NCBI GenBank assembly: GCA_033060915.1
Contig: CM065393.1
Span: 9,448,001-9,512,000, forward strand
DNA: 64,000 nucleotides
Source of the DNA: Euryodendron excelsum
Taxonomy: Eukaryota; Streptophyta; Magnoliopsida; Ericales; Pentaphylacaceae
Direction of reading: 5' to 3'
Shown here: positions 46,849-58,080 of the stretch, one piece after another
How the letters are laid out: each line of letters begins with the position of its first letter
Numbering within the stretch: the stretch's first letter is position 1
The notes under the pieces: model-generated
What the model was told of the DNA's origin: nothing
The model's database searches: none
The model's input: the letters and a program-made list of their open reading frames with translations, nothing else
Translations under genes and position numbers: made by a program

Positions 46849-49800
46849 TGTCACGCCCAGATTTTTCGCACTCGAGGAATACTCACCCAAGCGGGAAAAA
46901 TGCTGTACTCTCTCATTAGAACTCACCCTCCTAGAAGAATGAGTGTGATTAGGTTTGAATTGAAAAATTGATTTGAAATAAAGGGCTTTTGAAAAAGATT
47001 CGGAGGCGCCACCTAACTTGATTAAGGTGACTTAGGTCACCTAAAAACTAAGAACAATCCGAAGACTACACTTAGGGTTTTGGAAAACGATTTTGAAAAT
47101 ATCTCCTCAAGAGAGGATTTTTAGGAAAACAGGTTGTTTGGCAACATTTGAAAAACATTTAACCCTTTTTAGAAAAATAACTCCTTTTGGTCTTTGAAAA
47201 CAGTGATTCTAGGTTCGGAGGTTGGTTACGTGTAGGGAAGACGCACTAAGCTATCACCCTACCCCGCCCTTTCAGTACCTACATGTCAATCTACCCTAGA
47301 TTCACCTATGAGAGTCTTTAACTAACTCGTGTTCAATCCTATTTCACTTTAGAAAAATAATGTTTGAAAAATATGATGCATGATATGCAAGTGCAATAGA
47401 AAAGAATTGAAAAATAGATTTGAAAAGAGATTGATTTGAAATTGATTTGATTTGAAAATAGATTTGGAGAGATGGAATTGAAATTGGAAGGTTTGAAAAT
47501 TGAAAGTAGAAAAATAGAAATTTTGAAATTGGAATTTTGAAAATAGATTGGAATTTGAGATTTGGAAAGATTTTGGAAACCGCACCCATGAGGGTGGAAT
47601 TGAAAGTTTGAAAAGTGTTGTGACCGCACCTATGAAGGTTGCCTACGTATCCCTTTGGGGGAATCAGGTCAGTCGTAGTTCGGACAAGAGTCCGATTGAA
47701 AATAGAATGTTTGATTAGAAGAAAGAGATTGAATTGAAAATTGAATTGGAAAATTGAGAGATTGAACTTTGAATAGAGGATTGAAAATTGGAATTTAGAA
47801 TTTTGAAATTTGAAAAGATTGAATTTTGATTTGAACAGATAAAATTGGGAAGAGAGATTTAGACTTGTTTTGGAAAGATGGAGCTTTAAGAAACCTAGGC
47901 TTAAGAAAGAGAAGAGACTTAGAAAATATTTGACTTGACTTGGAAGGTTTAGGAAATTAAGGAAGATTGGATTTAGGAAATGTCCAATTTAAGAAAGTTC
48001 TGTTTTAGGAAAGTTTTTATTTTTGGAAAGTTTTGAAATAGGAAAGTATTGAATTTAGAAATGTTTTGAATTAGGAAAGTTTAGTTTAAGAAGGGTTTAG
48101 AATTTGGAAAGTTTCAAGTTAAGAAAGTTTTGAATTTTGGAATGCTTTGAAAAAGGGAAGTTTTGAAAATAAGAAAGTTTCGTTTTCGGAAAGGTTTGAA
48201 AAAGGAAAGTTTTCAGCTTAGGAAATGTTTGAATTAAGAAAAGGGAAAGTTTTGAATTGAGAAAGCTTTGAGTTTAGAAAGTTTTGAATTAAGAAAGCTC
48301 CATTTTAAGAAAGGTTTTGGAAAAGTAAAGGTTTTGAAAATAGGAAAGTTTTGGATTTGGAAAGATGTTGAAGTTTTGGAAAGATTTAGAATTTAGAAAG
48401 CTTGGAAGTTTAAAAAGATTTAACTTAAGAAAGTTTTGAATTTAGGAAACTTTGGATTTGAAAAGACTTGAAATTTGGAAAGTTTAGGATTTAGAAAGTT
48501 TTAGAGTTTAGAAAGATTTAAGATTTTAGAAAGTTTTAGAGTTTTAGAAAATCTTGAAATTAAGAAAGGTTTGAATTTAGGAAAGGTTTAAAAGCTTGAA
48601 TTTAGAAAGTTAAGATTTGGAAAGGGGGTTGAATTAGGAAAGATTTTTATGTTCAAGTTTTTGGAAACTTAGGGTTTAGGAAAGTGGAAATTTAGGAAGG
48701 ATTTGAATTAAGAAAAAAAAGTCGGATTAGGAAAGGATTGGATTTTGTTTCTAAAAAGGAAGGTTTGATTTTGTTTCCAAAAACGAAGGATAGGATCTAG
48801 TTTCCTAAACGGGTAGATTTGATTCAGTTTCCTAAAGGAAAGATTTGATTTGGCAAGGATTTGGAAAGGGAGGTTTTAGAAACCATAGATTTGAAAAACC
48901 ATAGTTTTGACATAGAAAATAAGTTTTGGAAACATGTATATTTTTTATGTGAAAACATGAGGTTTTGGAAACCTAGGTTTGGGGCAAAGTTTGAAAATCA
49001 TATTTTTGGAAAGAAAATTAGGGTTTCCAAATTGTGGGTTCTAGGGCTTGACTTGGGCTCTAAGGAAAAGGGATTTTTAGGAAGTGCGTTTTTGGAAACG
49101 AAGGTTTTCTAGAAGGGAATCCTAGGGAGGAACTTTTGGAAAGTAAATTTGAAGAGGGAGTTCTTGGAAAAAAATTTTAAAGAGAAGGAGTTTTGGAAAG
49201 TGCGTTTTTAGAAATGTAGATTTTGGGAGGAAAAATTCTAGAGAGGAAATTTCTAGAAGGAAGATTTTGGAAAGAGAGTTTTTGGAAAGAGTTGTGGGGA
49301 ACGTTTTTAGAAAGTGGATTTTGAAGAAAAGATTTTGGAAAGAAGTTGAAAAAGAGAGTTTTGAAAAACAGATTTTGGGAAGGAGTTTTGAAAATAATTT
49401 TGAAGAGGAGAGTTTTAGGAAAGTATGTTGAAAAAGAAATTTTTAGGAAGAGATCTTTGAAAAGAGAGTTTTTTGGAAAGTATGAAAATGTCTCACTTTC
49501 CTAAAGCAATTCTAACCATAAGGGGGCTAGAACCACTTTAGGAAAGCGGTTTTGAAAAACAATAAGATTTGAAAATATGGACCGTATTGGTCACTTTTAA
49601 TGTAACACTTTCCTAAAGCAACCTTAGCCATGGAAAGGCTAGAATCACCCTAGGATTGTGGTTTTGAAAACAAGTTTTTGAAAAAGAGATTTTGATGCAA
49701 TCTTGAAAACGAGTTTGAAAACGATTTTGAAAACGAGTTTGAAAACAAATTTTGGAAGATGCAAGATTATGATATGCACAATGCAATTTGGGGTCGTGAA

Positions 49801-50367
49801 CATACAAGGTTAAGGCTTCACCACATAATCAAGGGGGCCGGACCCACGTGGTCTTTGGTTAGACTAGAAGAAAGCCCCTGACACGGTGACTCTCCAATAG
49901 CCCAATCCTACACATAGACCGGGAATCTCCTTGTTTTAAGCATACGAAGAAAGGGCGGGAAAGAGATGGGGGATTAAAATAGAGAAAACCCAAGTGGGTT
50001 AGGAGAGAGAAGAGAGAGGGGGGAAGTGCGAAAATTTAAATAGGGAGCCTACCGTATGTCTTGTTTATTTTGCGCGCCGTGCAGTCTTCAATCTTCGGTC
50101 TTCATCTTGATCTTCTTCTTCGACCTTCAAGGATTGTCTTCAAGCTTTAGATGGCAGCTCTTCAAGTCTTCAAAGGATGTTTGAAGGCTAGTGTATGAGT
50201 GTATGGGGGAGTGTATAAGTGTATTCGGGGCTAGGGTTTGTGTAGAGTGGCTAGGGTTTGGAAAACCTAGGGAGGCTAGGGTTTAGGAGGTGCTCGAGCT
50301 CTGTATATCGAAATATAGGATTTTTAGGTTCAGTTTGCAGACCCCTTTCACGTTGAATGAGGCTCTG

Positions 50368-50375
50368 TGTTTATA
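50368..50375 (-). promoter_or_regulatory. TATA box of giant LTR C
   Basis: The minus strand reads CTATAAACACAGAGCC, with one base different from the other copies. Confidence 0.65.
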
Positions 50376-50428
50376 GAAGTTGGACAAACCTGGCGCCTGT
50401 TGTAGTGGCGCCAGGGAAAACTTTCTCT

Positions 50429-50451
50429 TGGCGCCACTAGTAGTGGCGCCA
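50429..50451. promoter_or_regulatory. Perfect 23 bp palindrome upstream of the giant LTR TATA
   Basis: Half-site TGGCGCCACTA on each side of a central G, 54 bases upstream of the TATA box on the - strand. Two more GGCGCC words lie at about 50392 and 50408. Copy A has an eroded version at 7975-7998 and a GTGGCGCCAGG at 7951; copy B keeps one site. Nuclear factor binding is an inference. Confidence 0.6.
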
Positions 50452-51259
50452 GCCACTTAGGAAACTTTATAAGTCGGCAAGCAACGTATCTTTGACTAGA
50501 TTTGGGTGCCTGTACTAGTGACTACCATGCAATCTTTAGCCTGGCTTCACTAGGAGTGACTCTGGAAAGTCCGGGAATGATTTGAAGGAGCCGAGAATGA
50601 CCCAGAAGACCGGAAAAGAGCAGGAACACCTAAAATAGTGTCCTAGAGGTATTTGACTTGAGAAATGAGGATAAGATGGGTCGGAAAGGTTGACCGGGCC
50701 TTTAGGGGCAGAACGGTCAATCGGACTAGGAAGCTGCCGGGACAGACTCGGACTGTCCCGGAAAAAGACTTGGGATCTGGAAACATTATTTAGAATGTTC
50801 CCAGAGGTTGCCGGTTTGATTCCCAAAACCGGCGTGGTTGGAAAAGGAGACCGGCCCACTAGGGGCAAAACGATCATTTTGTACCGGGTTTGCCGGAACT
50901 GACTCGGAATGGTCCAGAAAGGTAAAGGAAGGTTAAGAACACTATACAAAGTATTCTCGGGACATTACTGGTTTGATACCCAGAGCCGGTGTGGTTCCCG
51001 GGGCGTTCGGATGCCTAGAGGCAAAACGGTCATCTTGACCGGAAAGTCTCGAAAAATGTCCACAGGACAATTTGGACATTTTTCACCAAAGTGGGCTAAC
51101 AGACACTGGTGTTGACCTGGGTTTTGAGTGTTTCCGCCACTCTAACGGTGTGAGTATTTCCGCTACTCGGACGGAGTTGATGATTTGTGAGTATTTCCGC
51201 TACTCGGATGGGGTTGATAATTTGTGAGTATTTCCGCTACTCTAACGGTTTTGTGAGTA

Positions 51260-51715
51260 GTTTTGCTACTCGGACCGTCTCGAGGAATAAACTGTCTTGA
51301 GAGTGGGACTGGAAGGGGTCTTACCGTCTCCGAAGAGACGTGCCTGGATTGGAACCGTCTCGAGGAATAAACTGTCTCGAGAGTGGGTTTGGAAAGGGGT
51401 CTTACCGTCTCCAAAGAGACGTGCCTGGATTGGAACCGTCTCGAGGAATAAACTGTCTCGAGAGTGGGATTGGAAAGGGGTCTTACCGTCTCCAAGGAGA
51501 CGTGCCTGGATTGGAACCGTCTCGAGGAATAAATTGTCTCGAGAGTAGGATTAGAAAGGGGTCTTGCCGTCTCCGAAGAGACGTGCCTAAGTTGAAACCG
51601 TCTCGAGGAATAAACTGTCTCGAGAGTGGGATTGGAAAGGGGTCTTACCGTCTCCGAAGAGACGTGCCTGGATTGGAACCGTCTCGAGGAATAAACTGTC
51701 TCGAGAGAGGGATTG
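51260..51715 (-). repeat. U3 tandem array, 81 bp units, giant LTR C
   Basis: GACGTGCCT at 51337, 51418, 51499, 51580 and 51661, exactly 81 apart. The unit is a shortened form of the 87 bp unit of copy B. The divisible-by-three period explains the open frames 51163-51855. Confidence 0.9.
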
Positions 51716-51915
51716 GAATTGGAAAGGAAAGGACAATGCCCCTAAGGGCATTTTGGTCATTTTGCCTCTATTTGGGCCTGACAGGCCCGCATAACGATGG
51801 AAAGATAGAATTTGGACCTAGAGAATTGGATTCGATAGGAATATGCCCACAATGACTTGAACACAAGTCTAGACGGAGTGTAGACTGCCGAGCGGTCAAA
51901 AATGGGGTGCTTACA

Positions 51916-52220
51916 ACCTAGACCTCATCGAAGAAAAGAGAGAGCTGACCCTACTCAAGCTCACTGGTTACCATCAGTAGCTTAGTCGATCCTACATTAA
52001 GTGGGTACATCCAAGAGCTTTTGTGCCCAGATACCTAATGCTTAGAAAGATACTGAGGGTAATAAAGAATCTAGCAGTTAGAACGTTAAACCCTAATTGG
52101 GAGGGCCTATACAGAGTTGCATCCCAAGTCGATATGGGAGCATACTGACTAGAAACTACTGAGGAAGAACACTATTTACCCCGACCATGGAATGTGAACA
52201 ATCTAAAGAAATTCTATTAG
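51916..52220 (+). pseudogene. Tat integrase C-terminal domain
   Basis: Starting at the LTR C boundary the frame reads NLDLIEEKRELTLLKLTGYH, then KWVHPRAFVPRYLMLRKIL and TLNPNWEGLYRV, ending HYLPRPWNVNNLKKFY and TAG (52218-52220). This is the conserved end of Tat-clade integrases, which binds DNA. Stops replace a Gln-type codon near 51976 and another near 52148. Catalytic core and zinc finger are absent. Confidence 0.85.
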
Positions 52221-52345
52221 TAAAAAAGTTATTAGAATTTGTTTTATCATTAAAGATTATGTTTTCTTATAAATCTCTTAAGTTTTGTATTCTTAATGAC
52301 ACTGACATTTAAAGCCATGCTAAGGAAGAAGAACTAAGGTAAACA

Positions 52346-52870
52346 CAACAAAAATCAGGGGTAAAACCTTAGTCTTGTCCAAGTTGAGCAGGTTGGTCAA
52401 CAAAGGCCAAAACAAAAACCAGGGATAAAACTTTGGTCTTATCCAAGTTGGGTAGGTCGACCAATGAAGACCTGCCCATCGAAGGCCCAAATAAAAACCA
52501 GATGTAAAAGTTTGGTCCTGTCCAAGTTGGGCAAGTTAACCAATAAAGGCCAAAATGAAAACCAAGTGTAAAAGCTTGATCCTATCCAAATTGAGCCCAT
52601 CGGCCAAAACAAAAACTAGGAGTAAAACCTTGGTCTTGTCCAAGTTGGGCAGGCCAGCCAACGAAGGCCATAACAAAAACTAGGGATAAAACCTTGATCT
52701 TGTTCAAGTTAGGCAGGTTAGCTAATGAAGGCCAAAATAAAAACCAAGGGTAAAAGCTTGGTTCTATCTAAGTTGGGCAAGTCGGCCAATGAAGGCCAAA
52801 ATAAAAATCAAGTATAAAAACTTGGTCCTATCCAAGTTAGGCAAGTCAGCCAACAAAGGTCAAAGTAAAA
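52346..52870 (+). repeat. Tat 3' tandem array, eight ~64 bp units
   Basis: Unit around GGCCAAAACAAAAACCAGGG then GTAAAACCTTGGTCTTGTCC and AAGTTGGGCAGGTCGGCCAA. One unit is shortened and one has an extra segment. Tandem arrays between pol and the 3' LTR are known in Tat/Ogre elements. Confidence 0.9.
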
Positions 52871-53058
52871 AAAAAAAAACAGCAAACAAATGTCAAAAGA
52901 AAGTAAGCAGTAAAGTTCAAAAGCCTAAATTTGCTTAAAGATGAATGAAATTAGAACCATTTGATTGAAACAAAAAAACCTTCTTTCATTAAAAGGCCAA
53001 AAAGAGATACAAATAGTTTAGAATTTTACAGCATTTAAACAAAAAACAAAAACAACCC

Positions 53059-53741
53059 CTAAAGTTGAGACACGACATCCTCAGCAGACTTGACAGCATC
53101 CACAATAATAAACTCAGCCAATGGAACTCCGAGTGACCCATCACCAGCAACAACCTTAGAAGTCTAGATTTTTTATGCTTCGTTTACAGCGGTCATGTCC
53201 ACTGGAACATCTTCTGTAAGACCCTTAGGGTCGGCCTCCACAGCGATCTCCAAGTAATTTAGGATGTTGTTCTAGAAAGCCAAAAAGCTTTCAATCTTCA
53301 TCTCCTTCAGAGCTCCTTGCCAAGCTTAGGTAAAAATGAATTAAGATAGGTCAATTATCCACTGAGCAAAGTCTTGAGCATTATTAGCTGCACCTTGTTT
53401 GTAGCTTGCTTTAGCCTTAGCCTTAGCCTTGGCGAGATTTTCTTGAAGCCTTTCAACTTCGGCCTTTGCCTTGTATAGATCCACTGAAAGCACGACATTA
53501 TCATCCTCTAACTTGGACAAGTCGGTGCTCTTTTTATTAAGATTGATGGTAACTTGGTTAAGAGAAATCTTTGCCTTCTCAGCCTCTTTTGTCACCGTCA
53601 GTTCATCCTTCTTTGTCTCAATCCGCTCCTCTTTAAGCTTGAAGTACTCCTGTATAAGCTTTTTGTGCTCATCACACAGCTTTACATGCTTCCTGGCCAC
53701 ATCGGTGGCTTCCTCAGCTAGAATTCAATAACAATGCATGG
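53059..53741 (-). pseudogene. Antisense coiled-coil ORF of the Tat element, truncated
   Basis: One - strand frame from 53741 down to TAG at 53059-53061. The first 130 codons are open and strongly helical and charged (HKKLIQEYFKLKEERIETKK, KSTDLSKLEDD, EVERLQENLAKAKAKAKA), as in a coiled coil. After QDFAQWIIDLS five stops interrupt an otherwise recognisable acidic tail ending AEFIIVDAVKSAEDVVSQL. The N-terminus was cut off by giant LTR E, which starts at 53742, and should continue beyond the right edge. Antisense extra ORFs downstream of pol are described in several Tat lineages; their function is unknown. Base composition is less AT-rich than the surroundings. Confidence 0.65.
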
Positions 53742-55879
53742 TGCAAGCACCCCATTTTTGCCTGCTCGACAATCTTCGGCCACAATTAGTCCAATCAATT
53801 AGTCGCTTCCTGGACCCACAAGGCCCAACTGAAGCCATAAACACTATCATACCATCATACCCCTAGGCGTTCCAGGCAGCTTTTCGAGACCGGGCGGTCT
53901 CAAGAACCAACGCCATCTAGGTAGCTTCTCGAGATCGGGTGATCTCGGGGGCCAACACCTTATCAAATTCCAGACGGTTCACTTCTGGCCCCCGCTAGCC
54001 CGCCATTGTAGAATGTTCGTCATTTGGTAGTTCTCGGAGACTAGGCGTTCTCGAAAACTAACACCACCCTCACAGGTAGCTTTCTGAGACTAGACTAACA
54101 CCACCCTACAGGTAACTCTCTGAGACCAGGTGGTGTCAAGGACCAACACTGTACATGTAGTTTCCCTAGACCGGGCGATTTAAAGGATCAACACCTAGGT
54201 CAACACCGACGCCTGCAAGCCCGACTCGGTGAAAAATGACCAAACTTGCCCCTTGGGCCTCCAGGCACGTTTTGAGAAAGTTCAAAATCCCTCAAAACGG
54301 TAAGTCCACCCTTCTAAAGTGCTACTAAGCAGTTAAGCATACTCCGCACGCCATTTTGTCTAATTCCGGTCCCATTTCAGCTAACTCCGGTCAAAATGAC
54401 CGTTTTACCCCTGAATGTCCTAGCACAGTACAAATCCCACCGAACAGTGAAAGACTCTCCCAGGATCATCCTTGAATGACCCGACATGCTTAACATAACA
54501 CTTCATCCATTCTTAACCTTTTTCAACCAAACCCAGTTGAAATGATCATTTTACCCCTAGCAACCCAAACGCGCCTCGAAAACTACACCGATCCTAGAAT
54601 ATTAAATGGTGGGTCTTGTCATACACCCCTGTTTAACCTAAGAAGGACCTTACGACACTAAACACTCTCGACTTAATAAAAGTTCCCCAGAGCGTCTCGC
54701 AAAAACTTTACCAAAATTACATTTTCTTCCAATTCCCTGGTTATAATGCATCGTCAAATAACTTAAGAAATACGTAAACCAAGAAATTCCCAAAAGCTTG
54801 TTCATGGGTCTTTCCATTGGTACGGCTCGATTGGATAGATTGCTCCCTGAAGTCCCTTATCGCGTGGCTTGAAAATTGCCACTTTCAGCAACCCTAGAGC
54901 GTCTTATAGACGCTCCGCCAAGATTGACTTTTTTCCCAATTCCCTAATTATAACGCATAGTCAAACAACTTGAGAAATGCATAAATTAGAGAATTCCCAA
55001 AAGTATTTCTAGAGTACTTTCCATCAGTATGGTCCGATCAGAGAGATTGCTTCGCGAAGGCCACGATCATGCGGCACAAAAACAACTACTTTTGAACCTC
55101 TATAGAATGTATTACAAATGCTCCCTAGAGATACAATTTCATGCACACTTCCTGAGATGATGTCTCATACTTTCGAACACCGTTCAAACTTTTCAAAAAC
55201 TCGAAAGTTCATGAGAAACCCTAAGAGAACACCGTGGATGCAAACGATTCCTCCGAAACCTTCTCGGTTGGCACAATTATCGAGGCAAAGTTTAAATGAA
55301 CACTCTCAGTGGTGAAGCGTATGCTACATGCACCCAGATTTCAATAAGATCAATCAAACTTCGCTTAGCCAGTAAGATTTAGCCAGTACAATGGATGTCA
55401 CATGGCATTCTGCCAATGGAACAGTATTGGCGCATGTACCACACTGTGTCAGGCCTCTCCAAGATTGCCTATAAATATAGGCCTCCCCCATTACAAATTC
55501 CAGAATAAAAAATTGTGGCAAAACTTTGCACAAATGGCTCCAGAAATCTAAAACCCTCCATATACTCCTCTCCCCAAACACTTAGGTTATAGTTTACCTC
55601 ATTCTAACCTATACACCTCACCTACAAGGCCCTCCATGCCATAGAAAGCCTCATTTCAGCCCCTTCCAAGTCCATCCAAGATCAAATCCAAGCATCTATT
55701 GGGGTTTGAGAGCGTTTAAAGGCAAAATGTGGTATTTCTTTTTATATTTTTGTCTTCCCCCACTCATCTCTTCTCCCGCCTAGCCTACTTAGGCTATTCT
55801 CTATTTTAATCCCTATCTTCTACCCCCCATTCTTACATGCTTGAGACAAGAGAGTTTCTAGCTCATGCCTAGAGGAAAG
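53742..55879 (+). mobile_element. Giant LTR copy E (inverted), left part
   Basis: Begins TGCAAGCACCCC, the inverse of the A-D end. Matching blocks in reverse order include AATGACCAAACTTGCCCC near 54234, CCCGCTAGCCCGCCA near 53990, a + strand TATA at 55470-55477 (CCTATAAATATAGG) and TATTTTAATCCC near 55752. It is the most diverged copy. It is interrupted at 55879 by copy D and resumes after 62261. RNA sense is +. Confidence 0.8.
55470..55477 (+). promoter_or_regulatory. TATA box of giant LTR E
   Basis: GCCTATAAATATAGGCC; the flanks add a short palindrome. On the opposite strand to the TATA boxes of A-D, as expected for an inverted copy. Confidence 0.65.
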
Positions 55880-56689
55880 TGTCGTGCCCAGATTTTTCGT
55901 ACTCGAAGAATACAAGCACAAGCGGGAAAATACTGTACTCTTTTGTTAGAACTTATTGTCCTAGAAGGACGAGTGCGACTAGGTTTGAATTGAAAATTGA
56001 TTTGATTAAGGGCTTTTGGAAAACAATTGATTTGATTAAGGGCTTTTGAAAAACAATTTGGAGTCACCACCTAACTTGATTGAGGTGAGTCAGGTCACCT
56101 AAAAACTAAGCACAATCCGAAGATTACACTTAGGGTTTTTGAAAAATGTTTTTTGAAAATACTTACTCAAGAGAAGGTTTTTAAGAAAAAATGTTGTTTG
56201 GCAACCTTTGGAACTATTTAAGCCCTTTTTTGAAAATAACTCCGTTTGGTCTTTGAAAATAGTGATTTAGGTTCGGAGGTTGGTTACGTGTAGGGAAGAC
56301 GCATTAAGCCATCACCTTACCTTGCCCTTGCGGTACCTACATGTCTATTCACCCTAAATTCACCCATTAGAGTCTTTGATTAATACGTGTTCAAAACTAT
56401 CCACTTTAGAAAAAAATTTTAGAAAGAAATTGACATGATGCATGATATGCAAGTGCAAGAATAAGACTTTGATTTTGAAAATAGATTTGAAAAGAACTTG
56501 ATTTGATTTTAAAAGAAAGATTTGGAAATAAAAATTTGAAAATAGATTTTTGGATTCAGAAGTTTAAGAAAAGTTATGAAATTGAAAATTTGAAAAAGGT
56601 TGTAAAATTGGAGATTTGAAAAAAAAAAAAAGAAGTTATGACCGCACGCATGAGGGTTGCCTACGTTTCCCTTTTTGGGAATCAGGTCA

Positions 56690-58080
56690 GTCGTAGTTCA
56701 GATAAGAGTCCGATAGAAAATAGAAGGTTTGATTTGAAAAAGAGATTTTGATTTAAAAAAAGTATTTGATTTGAACTTAGAATAGAAGATTTGAAATTGG
56801 AAGTTGGAATTGAAAAGATTGGACTTTGATTTGGAAAGATAGAACTTGGAAGAAGGATTTGGACTTGTTTTGGAAAGATTGAGATTTAGGAAACTTAGAC
56901 TTAAGAAAGATAAGATTTAGGAGGAACTTGAGATTAAGAAAGATTTGACTTGACTTGGAAGGGTTTTAAAAAAGATTTGACTCGAATGTTGGACTTGGAA
57001 GATTAAGGAAGTTGGAATTTAAGAAAGATTGGATTTAGGAAAGGTTCGAATTAGGAAAGTTTCAAAATAGGAAAGTTCTGTTTTAGGAAAGTATGGTTTT
57101 AGGAAAGATTTCGAATTAGGAAAGTTTGAAATAGGAAAGGTTTTGAAATTGGAAAGTTTTGAATTTAGAAAATTTTGGATTTGGAAAGATTTGAAATTTA
57201 GAAAGTTTAGAATTTTGGAAAGATTTGAATTTAAGAAAGGTTTGAATTTAGAAAGATTCGAAGTTCGAGTTTTAGAAATACTTGAAATTAAGAAAGATTT
57301 GAGTTTAAGAAAGATTTGAAAATTTAGATTTGGAAAAGTGTGGAATTAGGAAAGATTTGGATTATGAAGAATTTAGATTTCTATTTCCTAAAACAAAAGA
57401 TTGGATTTTGTTTCTAAAAAGAAATGATTTGATTTTGTTTTCAAAAATAGAGGATAGGATCTAGTTTCCTAAATGGGGAGATTGGATTTGGTTTTCCAAA
57501 ATGGAGGGTTTGATTTGGCATGGAATTGGAAAGAAGAAATTTTGGAAAACCTAGGTTTGGAAGTCTATGATTTTGGTATAAGAAAAGTGATTTTAGAACT
57601 TCAAGATTTGAAGTAGAAAATAGGGATTTTGAAAATCTATGTTTTGAAGTAAGATTGGAAATCATAGTTTAGGAGAGAAAACTAGGGTTTCCTAACTATG
57701 GCTCTAGGGCTTGACTTGGGCTTCAAGGAAAAGAGATTTTGAAAAATAGATTTTTTTGGAAGGAATTTTTAGGAAGAAAATTTGAAGAATGTTTTTAGAA
57801 AGTGAATTTTTCAAGAGAGGTTTCGGGAAGGGAATTTGAAAAGAGTTTTTAGGAAAGTAAGTTTTTTTGAAAGGAATTTTTATAAAGCAATTTTTAGAAA
57901 ACAATTTTAGAAAGGAGATTGGAGAGAGTTTTTAGAAAGTATATTGGAGAGGAGATTTTAGAAAGTAGATGTAAAAAGAGATTTTTAAGAGGATTTAAAA
58001 AGAGGTTTTGGAAAGTAAGTTTGAAAAGCAATTCGGAAAGGGATTTGAATGTAGACTTTTGCAAGCCTCTAAAAATATCT
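56690..58080 (+). repeat. Degenerate purine-rich repeat tract in giant LTR D
   Basis: Shorter than in A-C but with the same TTAGGAAAG/TTGAATTAGG words. Confidence 0.75.

Larger units (their letters stand above)
46849..51915 (-). mobile_element. Giant LTR copy C, 5067 bp, no matching TSD
   Basis: Starts TGTCACGCCC and ends GTGCTTACA. The flanks differ: CCCGC on the left, ACCTA on the right. TATA at 50368-50375, purine-rich tract about 47690-49490, stem-loop 1 at 49494-49548, U3 repeats of 81 bp. To its left lies fragment F in the Tat RT, to its right the Tat integrase C-terminus, so a deletion of roughly the middle of pol ends at or near this copy. Confidence 0.85.

Noticed and set aside
47339..47629. 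Three overlapping Phe/Ser-rich - strand frames (also 5088-5348)
   Set aside because: Low-complexity translation of the purine-rich LTR region.
51163..51855. Long frames over the U3 of giant LTR C
   Set aside because: Same cause, with an 81 bp period.
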